NCBI GenBank assembly: GCA_038244535.1
Contig: JBBRTJ010000007.1
Span: 1 to 53,369, forward strand
DNA: 53,369 nt
Direction of reading: 5' to 3'
Source of the DNA: JBBRTJ01 sp038244535
GTDB taxonomy: Bacteria > Actinomycetota > Acidimicrobiia > Acidimicrobiales > Ilumatobacteraceae
Shown: in pieces, positions 1 to 7,919 of the stretch
How the letters are laid out: every line of letters starts with the position of its first letter
How positions within the stretch are numbered: position 1 is the first letter of the stretch
Made by a program: the position numbers and the translations under genes
Notes under the pieces: generated by a model
The model's database searches: none
Told to the model about the DNA's origin: nothing
Seen by the model: the letters and a program-made list of their open reading frames with translations, nothing else

Positions 1-64
1 GCGCTGCAAGCCGCGTGTGGCGGCACCTTGTGGCTCGTCACGGTGTGGACTGGTCAGCACTGAC

Positions 65-611
65 CTACGGGGCGACCAGCACCGACGTGTCCCCCGCGAC
101 GAACCGGCCGGCCACCGCGTACTGATACGTCGGTGCCGGTGACGTCGTCACGGTCGTCGTCCACTGCCGGTAGCTGATCCGATGCTCGATCGCGTCGACG
201 AAGAGCTGCCGGATGATCTCGAACCCGCCCGGTGGGCGGCGCACCCCCGCGATCCGATCCCTCGGGCGGAGAGCGAACACTGCCGGCCACAGGGTCGCTG
301 GCGCTGCGGCCGGGGTGATCTCGATCGATGAGATCCGCTCATCAGCCGACGCGTGCCGGGCGACGATCAGCCGGGCAATCGCGTAGCACGTCGCGTCGGA
401 CTCGCAGATGAGGTCGTGGCGGGTGTAGGTGGCCGGGCCGTTCAGTTCCCGGGAGTCGGTGTCGATCACGACCTGAGCGGTGCCGCCGGCCCGGGCGATC
501 GACGTCTGGTTGATGATGCGGCGGGCGTCGTCTCACCAGTGGCACCTCCACGTCCTCGCGACGCCGTCCTCGCTCCGATGCGAACGTGAACCGGCGCGAC
601 GACCCGGGCAC
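65..611 (-). pseudogene. Phage-tail-like protein, decayed fragment
   Basis: The open part reads from about 469 down to a TAG at 65 (134 residues from a GTG). Its C-terminal half carries RRPPGG, then EHRISYRQWTTT and SPAP, a pattern I know from minor tail or virion-associated proteins of actinobacterial prophages. The similarity continues upstream of the GTG in the same frame (DDARRIINQTS, then ARAGGTAQVVIDTDS) until a TGA near 530. Just beyond, the neighbouring frame gives VEVPLV, so removing one base near 533 would join VEVPLV to DDARRIINQ. This looks like a frameshifted, N-terminally incomplete remnant with no phage genes beside it. The phage assignment rests on recalled motif resemblance only. 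The 470-727 stretch otherwise holds nothing I can assign. Confidence 0.4.
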
Positions 612-727
612 GGGCCAGGGGCACCTGGCTGGACGCCTTCAGCGGTCTTGGGCCCTGGCCTGGGCCCTTGGGCTGGGCGGGCTTGGCCTTGAACTCGACC
701 CGTCCTAGGGCCTCGGGCTCGTCGTGG

Positions 728-1756
728 CTAGGCCGTTGGCTGCGACCGGCTGTCGTCTCGTTCGTCTCGCGGGTTGCGTCCGGTCAGCTCTCGCACGGCG
801 GCACGGGCGCCCTTGCCTGCGAACAGCACGTCGTAGACCTGCTCGGCGATCGGCATCTCCACGCCCACTGACCGCCCGAGCTCGTGGGCCGATCGGCTGG
901 TGTGCACGACTTCGGCGATCTGGTTCATCTCGGCCGAGATCTGCGGCCACGTCCTGCCCTGCCCCAACGCAACGCCCACGGCACGATTGCGTGACAGCCC
1001 ACCGGTGCAGGTGAGCACGAGGTCGCCCATCCCGGACAGGCCGGCGAACGTCAACGGATGGCCACCCATCGCCACGCCGAGTCGTGAGATCTCGGCCAGC
1101 CCGCGCGTGATCAGCGCCGCTCGGCTGTTGTGGCCGAACTCGAGGCCATCAGCGATGCCGGCTGCGATGGCCACGACGTTCTTGAACGCGCCACCGATCT
1201 CGACGCCAATGACGTCGTCGCTCGAGTACACGCGGAACCGGTCCGTCGAGAACAGGTCGCGAACGAGGATCGTTCGCCGGCGGTCGACCCCGGCTGCGGT
1301 CACCGCGGTCGGAAGCCGGGCGGCGACCTCGTGGGCGAACGAAGGACCCGACAGCGCGACCACTCGTTCCGCCGGTACCCCCAACTCGGCGAGCACCTGC
1401 ACCGGTGTTCGCAGCGTCTCCGCCTCGATGCCCTTCGATGCGGTGACGACCACCGACGCTCGGGCGAGCTGCCTGGCGGCACCGCCGAGCACACCACGGA
1501 TGTGCTGCGTCGGCACGACGTTCACGACGATGTCCGCATTGCGCAGCGCCTCGTCGAGATCAGCGGTGGCTCGCACCGACGGGGGCAGTTCGACCTCGGT
1601 CAAGAAGAGCGGGTTGCGGCGGTCCGCAGTGATGCCCTCGGCCACCTCGGGCTCCCGGGCCCACAACACCGTTGCCGTGCCTTGGTCGGCCAGGAGCTTG
1701 GCCAATGCGGTGCCCCATGAGCCGGCCCCGATGACGGTGACCATCGACTGCGTCAC
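728..1756 (-). CDS. gpsA: Glycerol-3-phosphate dehydrogenase [NAD(P)+]
   Basis: Cytosolic enzyme that interconverts dihydroxyacetone phosphate and sn-glycerol-3-phosphate for phospholipid synthesis. The N-terminus has the Rossmann signature GAGSWGTALA. Further on come NVVPTQHIRGVL, SKGIE and LSGPSFAHEVA, the catalytic-lysine region GGAFKNVVAIAAGI, and GLSGMGDLVLTCTG followed by LSRNR, all in family order. Length is 342 residues, normal for GpsA. I chose the GTG at 1756 because GGAAGGGAG lies 9 nt upstream of it; an ATG at 1744 (MVTVIGAG) is the alternative. The open frame continues to 2020 but that extension is not GpsA-like. The gene diverges from the phosphopantetheinyl transferase remnant. 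Confidence in the function is very high. Confidence 0.95.
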   Translation of the reverse strand: MTQSMVTVIGAGSWGTALAKLLADQGTATVLWAREPEVAEGITADRRNPLFLTEVELPPSVRATADLDEALRNADIVVNVVPTQHIRGVLGGAARQLARASVVVTASKGIEAETLRTPVQVLAELGVPAERVVALSGPSFAHEVAARLPTAVTAAGVDRRRTILVRDLFSTDRFRVYSSDDVIGVEIGGAFKNVVAIAAGIADGLEFGHNSRAALITRGLAEISRLGVAMGGHPLTFAGLSGMGDLVLTCTGGLSRNRAVGVALGQGRTWPQISAEMNQIAEVVHTSRSAHELGRSVGVEMPIAEQVYDVLFAGKGARAAVRELTGRNPRDERDDSRSQPTA

Positions 1757-1900
1757 AGCGCTGCGCTCCCTTCCGCGCCCGATGACCGATCTTGCGAACA
1801 CTCCCACACTGATCCTGGGATCGCCGGTTGTCGAGCGCCATGGTCCAAAGTCCGCATGATGCCCCCGGACACGTCGAGGGCGATCGGGCAGACTGACGTC

Positions 1901-2484
1901 ATGTGGTGGTTGGCCCACGGTGAGCACGAGGTGCCCTCGTCGCCGATGTGGCTGTCCGACCACGAGCTCGACCACTGAGGTCGATCCGATACACGAAGCG
2001 GCGCGACGAGTACCTGACACGCCGTTGGACCGCGAAGCAGGCCGTCGCAGCGGTGCTCGGCCTTGATCGCTCGTTGGCGTCGCTCACCCGGATCGAGGTC
2101 CGCCATCGGGCAAGTGGCGCTCCGTTGGCCCAACTCGGTGGCGCAACGGCTGACGTCGAGCTGTCGATGAGTGACCGAGCGGGGTGGGCGGTCTGCCTGG
2201 TCGGACCGGCCGGCGGATCGGCGGCCGGCACCCTCGGCATCGACCTCGAGATCATCGAGCCGCGCACCAACGCCTTCGTGGCCGACTTCTTCACCCCGGC
2301 CAAGTGGGCGTACGTCGATGCGCTCAACGAGGTCGACCGGCGCCACGAGGCTGCCAACCTCATCTGGTCGGCGAAGGAAGCCGCGCTCAAGGTGCAGCAG
2401 GTCGGTCTCTGGGTTGATACGCGCACCGTCGAGGTGCTCGCGGGTCGAGGCTCGTCCCCCGGTGGTCCTGGCCCGATCACGTGA
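1901..2484 (+). pseudogene. 4'-phosphopantetheinyl transferase, frameshifted
   Basis: Sfp/AcpS-type enzymes move phosphopantetheine from CoA onto carrier proteins. The 3' frame has the two diagnostic motifs: GIDLE (magnesium ligands) and WSAKEAALK. From the ATG at 1901 another frame reads MWWLAHGEHE and then WLSDHELDH, ending at TGA 1976. The next frame begins LRSIRYTKRRDEYLTRRW, which is the expected continuation (family pattern WLS..E....R...RR..fL..R). Adding one C to make CACCTGAGG near 1975 would fuse HELDH to LRSIRY in a protein of about 195 residues. The gene is therefore either a recent pseudogene or carries a sequencing indel. It ends 8 bp from the convergent CoA-transferase gene. 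Confidence 0.75.
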
Positions 2485-2492
2485 CCCGAGGC

Positions 2493-3710
2493 TTACCGGG
2501 AGCGGACCTGTGCGGCTCCGGCTTCGACGAGAGCGTCGATCGCGGCGCTGTCGTAGCCAACCTCTGCGAGCACCTCTGCCGTGTGCTGCGAGCGCAGTGG
2601 GGCAGGCAGGCGGGTCCGCAACGGGGTCTCGGTGAGGATCATCCCTGGCCCGATGGCCCGGTACGGACCAGTGACCGGATGGTCGGCCATGGTGATCACG
2701 CCGCGGTGGAGCGCCGGATCGTCGAGGATCTCGTCCAGGTCGGGCACCGGGTTGGCAGGGATGTCGTGCTCGGCGCAGATGGTGAGCCACTCCTCGGTCG
2801 TGCGCTCGGCCACGATGGCGGCGAGGTGTCCATACACCGCCTCTGCGTCGAGCAGCCGGGTTCGGTGATCGGCGAACCACGGCTCGTCCAGGAGCTCCTC
2901 GCGCCCGACCGCGGCGAAGAGCCGGTGCCACTGCTGGTCGGTGTAGGGCAACAGGGCGACGTAGCCGTCGCTGGTGCGGTGCGGACCACGGGTCCTGGTC
3001 ATGATTCGGCTGTAGCCGGACGGCTGGCCGGGTGTTGCCGCTCGGGAGAGGTGCTCGACGAGGTTGAACGACAGCACCGCGTCAAACATCGGCACCTCGA
3101 CGCGCTGCCCCCGTCCTGTGCGCTCCCGGTGAAGGAGCGCGGCGAGCACCGCGCTGACGATCGTCTGCCCGGCCACCTTGTCGGCCAGGACGGAGGGGAT
3201 GAACGCCGTGATGCCGACGGTCGCCTCGTTGAGGCGGGGGAGCCCGGCCGCCGCCTGGATGATGTCGTCGTACGCGGGCCGGTCCTCCTCGTCGGTACCC
3301 GAGCGAAAGCCTTGGGCCTGGCAGTAGACGAGACGCGGCCGGGTGGAGGCCAGATCCGCGTAGCTGAGGCCGAGTCGGGCGAGCGGACCGGGCCGGAGGT
3401 TGGTCACAAAGACGTCGCAGCTGTCGAGGATGCGCAACATGGCGACCATCCCCTCGGGGTGCTTCAGGTCGAGCGAGACCGCGCGCTTGTTCCGGTTGAT
3501 GTTCAGTGCGATCCCAGACAGCTCGGGGTGTGGTCCCCCTCCGATGAAGCGGTTCGTGTCGCCCGCTCCCGTCTCGACCTTGATCACGTCCGCGCCGAGA
3601 TCGCCCAGCACCTGTGTTGCGTACGGGCCCATGATGACCGTCGTCAGGTCGAGGACGCGAACACCGTCGAGCACGCCGGGATCCTGCGCGTCGACGGCCG
3701 GCGAGGTCAT
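2493..3710 (-). CDS. CaiB/BaiF-type CoA-transferase (class III)
   Basis: Class III CoA-transferases move CoA between carboxylic acids through an aspartyl-CoA intermediate. The protein is 405 residues, the usual family length. Its N-terminal pattern is typical: GVRVLDLTTVIMGPYATQ, then LGDLGADVIKVE, NRNKRAVSLDLKHPEG and DVFVTNLRPG. The centre has ALLHRERTGRGQRVEVPMFD. The substrate cannot be read from sequence. It lies 143 bp downstream of an acyl-CoA dehydrogenase on the same strand, so the pair probably activates and oxidises one carboxylic acid. The gap between them (3711-3853) shows no convincing gene. Confidence 0.9.
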   Translation of the reverse strand: MTSPAVDAQDPGVLDGVRVLDLTTVIMGPYATQVLGDLGADVIKVETGAGDTNRFIGGGPHPELSGIALNINRNKRAVSLDLKHPEGMVAMLRILDSCDVFVTNLRPGPLARLGLSYADLASTRPRLVYCQAQGFRSGTDEEDRPAYDDIIQAAAGLPRLNEATVGITAFIPSVLADKVAGQTIVSAVLAALLHRERTGRGQRVEVPMFDAVLSFNLVEHLSRAATPGQPSGYSRIMTRTRGPHRTSDGYVALLPYTDQQWHRLFAAVGREELLDEPWFADHRTRLLDAEAVYGHLAAIVAERTTEEWLTICAEHDIPANPVPDLDEILDDPALHRGVITMADHPVTGPYRAIGPGMILTETPLRTRLPAPLRSQHTAEVLAEVGYDSAAIDALVEAGAAQVRSR

Positions 3711-3853
3711 CGTCCCGCGATGGTGGCGGGCCGGCGTTCACCAACGGCCGCGACGCAGTTGGTCACTTCGTCGATGCCGACCGGCACATCGTCGATCACG
3801 TGAGCGCCGATCCGAGGCGGGGTGTCTCGTTGTGCGGCAACGGCGTCACAGGG

Positions 3854-5107
3854 TCAGCCGTGGCCGGGGATCTCGTTCCACGGCCCGGAGTCGGCCCGTG
3901 GCTCCTTGGGCAACCCAAGGATCTGCTCGCCCACGATGCCGCGCTGCACCTGGCTCGTTCCGGCGTAGATCGTGCCGGCGCGTGCGTTCAAGAACACTCC
4001 TACCCAGTTGGCGGTGTCGTTCGGCGATCCCGCGGCGTCGACGCCGAAGGCGGTGTGGGGGGCCTGCCCCACCGGGACCGTCGCGTCGGCGCCGAGGAGG
4101 TCGAGGGCCAGCTCGGTGGACTCCTTGTGGTACTCGCTCCAGAACAGCTTCCCGATCGATCCGTCGGCGCCCGGCGGGCGTCCGTGCAGGAAGCCGGTGA
4201 GGGTTCGGTAGCCCGAGTAGCGCATGATCTCAACCTTGGTGTGCGCTCGCGCCAGCCGCTGGCGCACGAGCGGATCGGCGGTGAGCCCACGCTCGACGGC
4301 CAGCGCGACGAGCTTGTCGAGCTCGCGCCGAAACCCGATGCCGGTCACCGCGGCACCGGCCCCACGCTCGTTTCCGAGCAGCGTCATCGCCACGGCCCAT
4401 CCGCCGATGACCTCGCCGACGACGTTCCCCTTCGGGCAGCGGGCGTCAGTGAAGAACACCTCGTTGAACTCAGACTCACCCGACATCATCCGGATGGGGC
4501 GGACCTCGACGCCGGGCTGACGCATGTCCACCAGCAGGAAGGTGATGCCCCGGTGCTTGGCGGCGTCTGGGGCCGTGCGAGCCAGCACGAAGATGTGATT
4601 CGCGAGGTGGCCGGCCGACGTCCAGATCTTCTGGCCGTTGATGACCCACTCGTCGCCGTCGAGCACGGCCCGACACCCAAGGTTGCCGAGGTCGCTACCG
4701 GCGGACGGCTCGCTGTACCCCTGGCACCAGCGGTCCTCCCCGCTCAGGATGCGTGGCAAGTAGTGGAGCTTCTGCTCCTCAGTGCCCCATCGCAACAAGG
4801 TGTTGCCGAGCATGGCGATGCCGAAGCCATCGTTCGGCCCACCCGCAGGCACGCCGGCCCTCGCGAACTCCTCGGCCAGCACGACGCTCTCGAGCGGGGT
4901 GAGGCCCGCACCGCCGTACTCCTTGGGCCAGTTGAGGGCCAGCAGCCCGTTGGCGTGAAGGGCGGCCCGCCAGGACTGCGTGAAGATCCGGGCCTCGTCG
5001 TGGTCGAGGGCACCGATGCCGCGCCAGTCGGGCGGCAGGTGCTCGGCGAGGAACTCGCGCATGCGGACACGAAACGTCGCTGCCTCGGGCGGGTAGGCAA
5101 GGTCCAT
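3854..5107 (-). CDS. Acyl-CoA dehydrogenase family protein
   Basis: FAD-dependent flavoprotein of 417 residues that should introduce an alpha-beta double bond into an acyl-CoA. Motifs in order: YSEPSAGSDLGNL (flavin/substrate loop), INGQKIWTSAGHLA, RGAGAAVTGIGFRRELDKL, and IYAGTSQVQRGIVGEQILG, equivalent to the family's IYEGTSEIQR segment. The start is the ATG at 5107 (MDLAYPPEA). It has no Shine-Dalgarno sequence, but TACGTT ends 6 nt upstream, so a leaderless transcript is likely; the upstream in-frame extension overlaps the divergent cupin gene. Paired with the CoA-transferase gene downstream. Many such genes in Actinobacteria act on steroid or aromatic side chains, but the substrate here is unknown. 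Confidence 0.92.
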   Translation of the reverse strand: MDLAYPPEAATFRVRMREFLAEHLPPDWRGIGALDHDEARIFTQSWRAALHANGLLALNWPKEYGGAGLTPLESVVLAEEFARAGVPAGGPNDGFGIAMLGNTLLRWGTEEQKLHYLPRILSGEDRWCQGYSEPSAGSDLGNLGCRAVLDGDEWVINGQKIWTSAGHLANHIFVLARTAPDAAKHRGITFLLVDMRQPGVEVRPIRMMSGESEFNEVFFTDARCPKGNVVGEVIGGWAVAMTLLGNERGAGAAVTGIGFRRELDKLVALAVERGLTADPLVRQRLARAHTKVEIMRYSGYRTLTGFLHGRPPGADGSIGKLFWSEYHKESTELALDLLGADATVPVGQAPHTAFGVDAAGSPNDTANWVGVFLNARAGTIYAGTSQVQRGIVGEQILGLPKEPRADSGPWNEIPGHG

Positions 5108-5113
5108 CTGCAG

Positions 5114-5119
5114 AACGTA
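5114..5119 (-). promoter_or_regulatory. Putative -10 element, acyl-CoA dehydrogenase
   Basis: TACGTT on the minus strand, ending 6 nt before the ATG at 5107. No -35 is obvious and no Shine-Dalgarno sequence lies between. The arrangement matches the recurrent leaderless pattern in this window. Confidence 0.4.
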
Positions 5120-5147
5120 ACCGTGCGGGGCGCGAGACTCTCGGGCC

Positions 5148-5513
5148 ATGGCCCTGACCGTGCACAAGAACCACTTCAGCGGGCTACGTGAGGCGCTGGA
5201 GGACATCGCCCGTGACGAGTTCTGGCCCACCACCTTCATCTCGCCGCCGTCAGCTCCGCCCGATGTCCACTGGCACGACGAGGAGGTGCACGGCTACGTG
5301 ATGGACGGCAGCACGTGGATCCTCGACGGCGAGACCGGCGAGCACCTGACGGTTGAACCAGGGGACAAGCTGGTCATCCCGGCCGGCGCGCTCCACATCG
5401 AGGGTGAGGCCGCGTCGACCGTCACCTACATCGTCGCCATCGCTCACCCCCGTCCGTTCTCCGAGGTGTTCCGGCTTCGGTCCCCCGACGACCCGGAACG
5501 ACCCGCGAGCTGA
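5148..5513 (+). CDS. Cupin-domain protein
   Basis: Small single-domain protein (121 residues) with a beta-barrel cupin pattern: DVHWHDEEVHGYVMDGS supplies the motif-1 His/His/Glu metal ligands, and GDKLVIPAGALHIEGE supplies the motif-2 Pro and His. Such proteins bind a metal and may be small-molecule isomerases, dioxygenases or sensors; the substrate cannot be told. The gene starts 40 bp from the divergent acyl-CoA dehydrogenase, so the two may share a regulatory region. Its stop codon lies in the first unit of a 13-bp tandem repeat. Confidence is high for the fold and low for any function. Confidence 0.8.
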   Translation: MALTVHKNHFSGLREALEDIARDEFWPTTFISPPSAPPDVHWHDEEVHGYVMDGSTWILDGETGEHLTVEPGDKLVIPAGALHIEGEAASTVTYIVAIAHPRPFSEVFRLRSPDDPERPAS

Positions 5514-5556
5514 TCGTACGAGCTGACCGCACGAGCTGACCGCACGAGCTGGGTGG
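5505..5556. repeat. 13-bp tandem repeat at the cupin gene 3' end
   Basis: Four head-to-tail units of about 13 bp. The two central units (5518-5530 and 5531-5543) are identical, ACGAGCTGACCGC; the first and last are diverged. The first unit contains the TGA of the cupin gene. Confidence 0.75.
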
Positions 5557-5598
5557 GCATCCACCGGCTCCACCGTGCCGCCGCGACCGTCCTGTGAC

Positions 5599-6168
5599 CG
5601 ACTGCGTGATGCCCGCCGGAGCGACGAAGGTCTGGGCCACGCTCGAGTTGCCGGTGGGCGTGGTGAGGCCCACCTTCACCGACGAGCTGCCCCCGTGAGC
5701 GGTGAAGGTGTTGGGGGCGCTCCCGACGGTGGTCCAGCCGAGCAGACCGGTTTCGAAGTCGCCGTCGAGCAGCATGGGCGGTGCCACGGTGACGTCGTCG
5801 AACACGGTGTAGCTGGGGTTGCCGACGACCTTGTCATCGTGGTTGAGCAGCGGGAGCGTGTAGCTGTGGCCGGCGATGATGTTCCGCGCGAGCTGCACCC
5901 AGGTGCCGTTGTTCGTGCAGGTCTTGGCCAGCAGCGCGCTGCTCGTTCCCACGGAGTCGTCCATCAAGGTCACCTGCGCCCAGTCGTGGGCCACCGTGTC
6001 GAGGCACACCATCTGGTACCAGACGCGGAGCCGCGTGGCGCCGGTCGGGGGCGTGAACGTCTGCTTCAGCGTCGAGTTGGCTCCCGGGGCAGCCCCGGCG
6101 GTGACTGCGGTTGAGATGGTTGACGGGGCCTCCGGCGATGAGGTTCTAGCCTCTTGCCGCATGCCCAA
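5599..6168 (-). pseudogene. Fragment of a secreted repeat-module (CBM-like) protein
   Basis: The minus-strand frame reads parts of two copies of an extracellular beta-sandwich-like module. The first copy keeps its C-terminal part: TLKQTFTPPTGATRLRVWYQ, VCLDTVAHDWAQVTL, TCTNNGTWVQL and HSYTLPLLNHDD, then TVFDDVTV. The second begins with LLDGDFETGLLGWTT, has SSVKVGLTTPTGNSSVAQTF and VAPAGITQS, and stops resembling the module near 5599, where FWYQ would be expected next. The reading frame stays open to 5422 but becomes Arg-rich and unrelated. At the 5' end, the first half of module one, any signal peptide and a credible start are missing. I read this as an internal relic of a large surface protein, bounded by ppk2 and by the 13-bp repeats. 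Confidence 0.6.
6147..6152 (+). promoter_or_regulatory. Putative -10 element, ppk2
   Basis: TAGCCT ending 8 nt before the ppk2 ATG. There is no Shine-Dalgarno sequence in the gap, which suggests a leaderless or near-leaderless mRNA. A TTGACG at 6120-6125 is 21 nt upstream of it, too far for a standard spacer. Confidence 0.4.
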
Positions 6169-6994
6169 GGAGCACGTTCTACCGACCTACCACGGCGAAG
6201 TCCCCCGGGACCTCACCGACATGGAGCGACGAGCTCCGTACGCCACGATCATGGCCACCAAGACCTACGAGGCCGAGCTGCACGACCTGCAGATCGAGTT
6301 GTTGAAGCTCCAACGCTGGGTCAAGGACACCCGCGCTCGAGTCCTGGTCCTCTTCGAGGGCTGTGACGCGGCCGGCAAGGGCGGCAGCATCAAGCGGTTC
6401 ACCGAGTCGCTGAACCCACGAGGAGCGAGGGTGGTGGCGCTCGAGAAGCCGAACGACACAGAGCGCAGTCAGTGGTACTTCCAGCGCTACGTGTCCCACC
6501 TGCCGGCGGCGGGGGAGATCGTGTTCTTCGATCGCTCCTGGTACAACCGGGCCGGCGTCGAGCACGTGATGGGCTTCTGCACGAACCACGAGTACTCCGA
6601 GTTCTTTCGCCAGGCGCCCGAGCTCGAGCGCAGCCTCGTCAGCTCCGGGATCTTGTTGTTCAAGCTCTGGTTCGCCATCAGCGAGGTCGAGCAGCGTCGG
6701 CGCTTCGAGGATCGTCGCACTGATCCGCTGCGCCAGTGGAAGCTGTCGCCGATCGACGAGGCGTCGCTGGGCCGGTTTGCTGACTACTCGGCGGCACGGG
6801 ACACGATGCTCTCCTACACCGACACCCGAGATGCGCCCTGGACGATCATCAACTCCAACGACAAGCGGCGAGCCCGACTCGAATCAATCCGCCACGTCGT
6901 GGCGAGCATCCCCTACGAGCATCGCGACCTGACGGTGGCGCGCACGCCGGACCCGCGGGTGTTGCAGCCGGCGTCGGCCATGGTCGTGCCCTGA
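6161..6994 (+). CDS. ppk2: Polyphosphate kinase 2 family protein
   Basis: PPK2 enzymes transfer phosphate between polyphosphate and nucleotides in the cytosol, usually making ADP/ATP or GTP. The 277-residue protein is a single-domain type. It has Walker A GCDAAGKGG near residue 69, then FFDRSWYNRAGVE (Walker B), and the lid module RRFEDRRTDPLRQWKLSP. HRDLTV lies near the C-terminus. The start at 6161 (MPKEHVLPTY) is the first in-frame ATG downstream of the CBM-like remnant and is preceded by a -10-like TAGCCT; the much longer frame from 5876 is antisense to that remnant. The stop codon region is tandemly duplicated (6983-7036). Confidence 0.93.
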   Translation: MPKEHVLPTYHGEVPRDLTDMERRAPYATIMATKTYEAELHDLQIELLKLQRWVKDTRARVLVLFEGCDAAGKGGSIKRFTESLNPRGARVVALEKPNDTERSQWYFQRYVSHLPAAGEIVFFDRSWYNRAGVEHVMGFCTNHEYSEFFRQAPELERSLVSSGILLFKLWFAISEVEQRRRFEDRRTDPLRQWKLSPIDEASLGRFADYSAARDTMLSYTDTRDAPWTIINSNDKRRARLESIRHVVASIPYEHRDLTVARTPDPRVLQPASAMVVP

Positions 6995-7036
6995 CCCGGT
7001 CGGTCCGGTGTCGTGCCCTGACCCGGTCGGTCCGGT
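6983..7036. repeat. Perfect 27-bp tandem duplication over the ppk2 stop codon
   Basis: Positions 6983-7009 and 7010-7036 are identical and contiguous. The unit begins GTCGTGCCCTGA, so it contains the final Val-Pro codons and the stop of ppk2. Further GGTCGGTCC-like repeats follow to about 7050, filling the gap to the convergent gene. Confidence 0.9.
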
Positions 7037-7051
7037 CGGTCCGGTCGGTGG

Positions 7052-7918
7052 TCAGTCGAGCTGGAAGATCCGGCGGGCGTTCTCGCTGAGGAACTTCGGC
7101 CAGACCTCGTCGCTCAGCGGCACCTCGGGCAGCTCGCGAAAGATCCGCTCGAGCGACAACCCCATGGGGAAGTAGCCGGCGTACATCACGCGGTCGGCGC
7201 CGCGCGTGTTGGCGTAGTCGATGATGGCCTTCGGGTAGTGACGGGGGGCGAAGGCGCTGGTGGCGTAGTGCAGGTTCGGCCACTTCAGCATCAGCTTGAC
7301 GGCAAGGTCGACCCAAGGCTCGGCGCCGTGCTTCATCACGAACACCAGGTCGGGGAAGTCGTACATGACCTGGTCGATCAGCTCGACGTGCTGGCACGCC
7401 ATCGGCAGCCGGGGTCCGGGCACCCCGCAGGTCACGGTGACGGGGATGCCGAGATCGCAGCAGGCGCCGTAGATCAGGTAGGCCTTGCGGTCGTCGATCG
7501 GTACTTGGGGGAGGTAGCCGGCGGGGAAGAGGTCGACGGCCTTGATGCCGACCTCGCGGTGCGCGTGGCGGATCGCTCGGACGGCGTCCATGCCTCGGTT
7601 CGGATCGGCGAAGTAGGTGGGCACGAAGCGATCAGGGTGCTGCGCGACGGCGCGAGCGGCCTCGCCGCCGTCCGGGTTCCAGCCGACCAGCGCCCGGCCA
7701 ATGCCGTAGCGGTCCATCTCGCGCAGCACGTGCTCGACGAAGTCCACGCCCTGCGGGTCGGCGGGCACGCCCTTGAACAGGTGCTGAGCGGGGAAGGCAG
7801 AGCTCTGGCTGGCCGCGTCCTTGAGCTGCGGGGTGAAGAACGAGTACCACTCGGCGCGGGCGCCATCGGGGATGCCCATCATCGTGTCGATGATCGCCAC
7901 GTCGGCCGGCCAGCCCAT
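7052..7918 (-). CDS. Amidohydrolase-fold (ACMSD-like) protein lacking canonical metal ligands
   Basis: 288 residues with the layout of the amidohydrolase-2/ACMSD group: GWNPDGGEAARAVAQHPDRF, then VGIKAVDLFPAGY, PVTVTCGVPGP, VFVMKHGAEPW, and C-terminal FLSENARRIFQL. Two canonical sites are absent. The N-terminal HxH is replaced by VAIIDTMMGIP, and the catalytic Asp region usually read as GSDYP is MYAGYFP. The protein may be a non-hydrolytic relative or use another metal set. Its ATG begins one base after the TGA of the Rieske oxygenase gene, so they are translationally coupled and probably share a pathway. Confidence is good for the fold and low for the reaction. Confidence 0.75.
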   Translation of the reverse strand: MGWPADVAIIDTMMGIPDGARAEWYSFFTPQLKDAASQSSAFPAQHLFKGVPADPQGVDFVEHVLREMDRYGIGRALVGWNPDGGEAARAVAQHPDRFVPTYFADPNRGMDAVRAIRHAHREVGIKAVDLFPAGYLPQVPIDDRKAYLIYGACCDLGIPVTVTCGVPGPRLPMACQHVELIDQVMYDFPDLVFVMKHGAEPWVDLAVKLMLKWPNLHYATSAFAPRHYPKAIIDYANTRGADRVMYAGYFPMGLSLERIFRELPEVPLSDEVWPKFLSENARRIFQLD

Positions 7919-7919
7919 G

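Noticed and set aside
1..64. Extreme left end examined for an RNA gene
   Set aside because: No tRNA-like arms or other structure recognised in the available 64 bases.
3719..3853. Possible small gene between the CoA-transferase and acyl-CoA dehydrogenase genes
   Set aside because: No start with a ribosome site and no conserved pattern.
5876..6160. Longer N-terminus for ppk2 from the ATG at 5876
   Set aside because: That stretch is antisense to the CBM-like fragment and is not PPK2-like; the family N-terminus begins at 6161.
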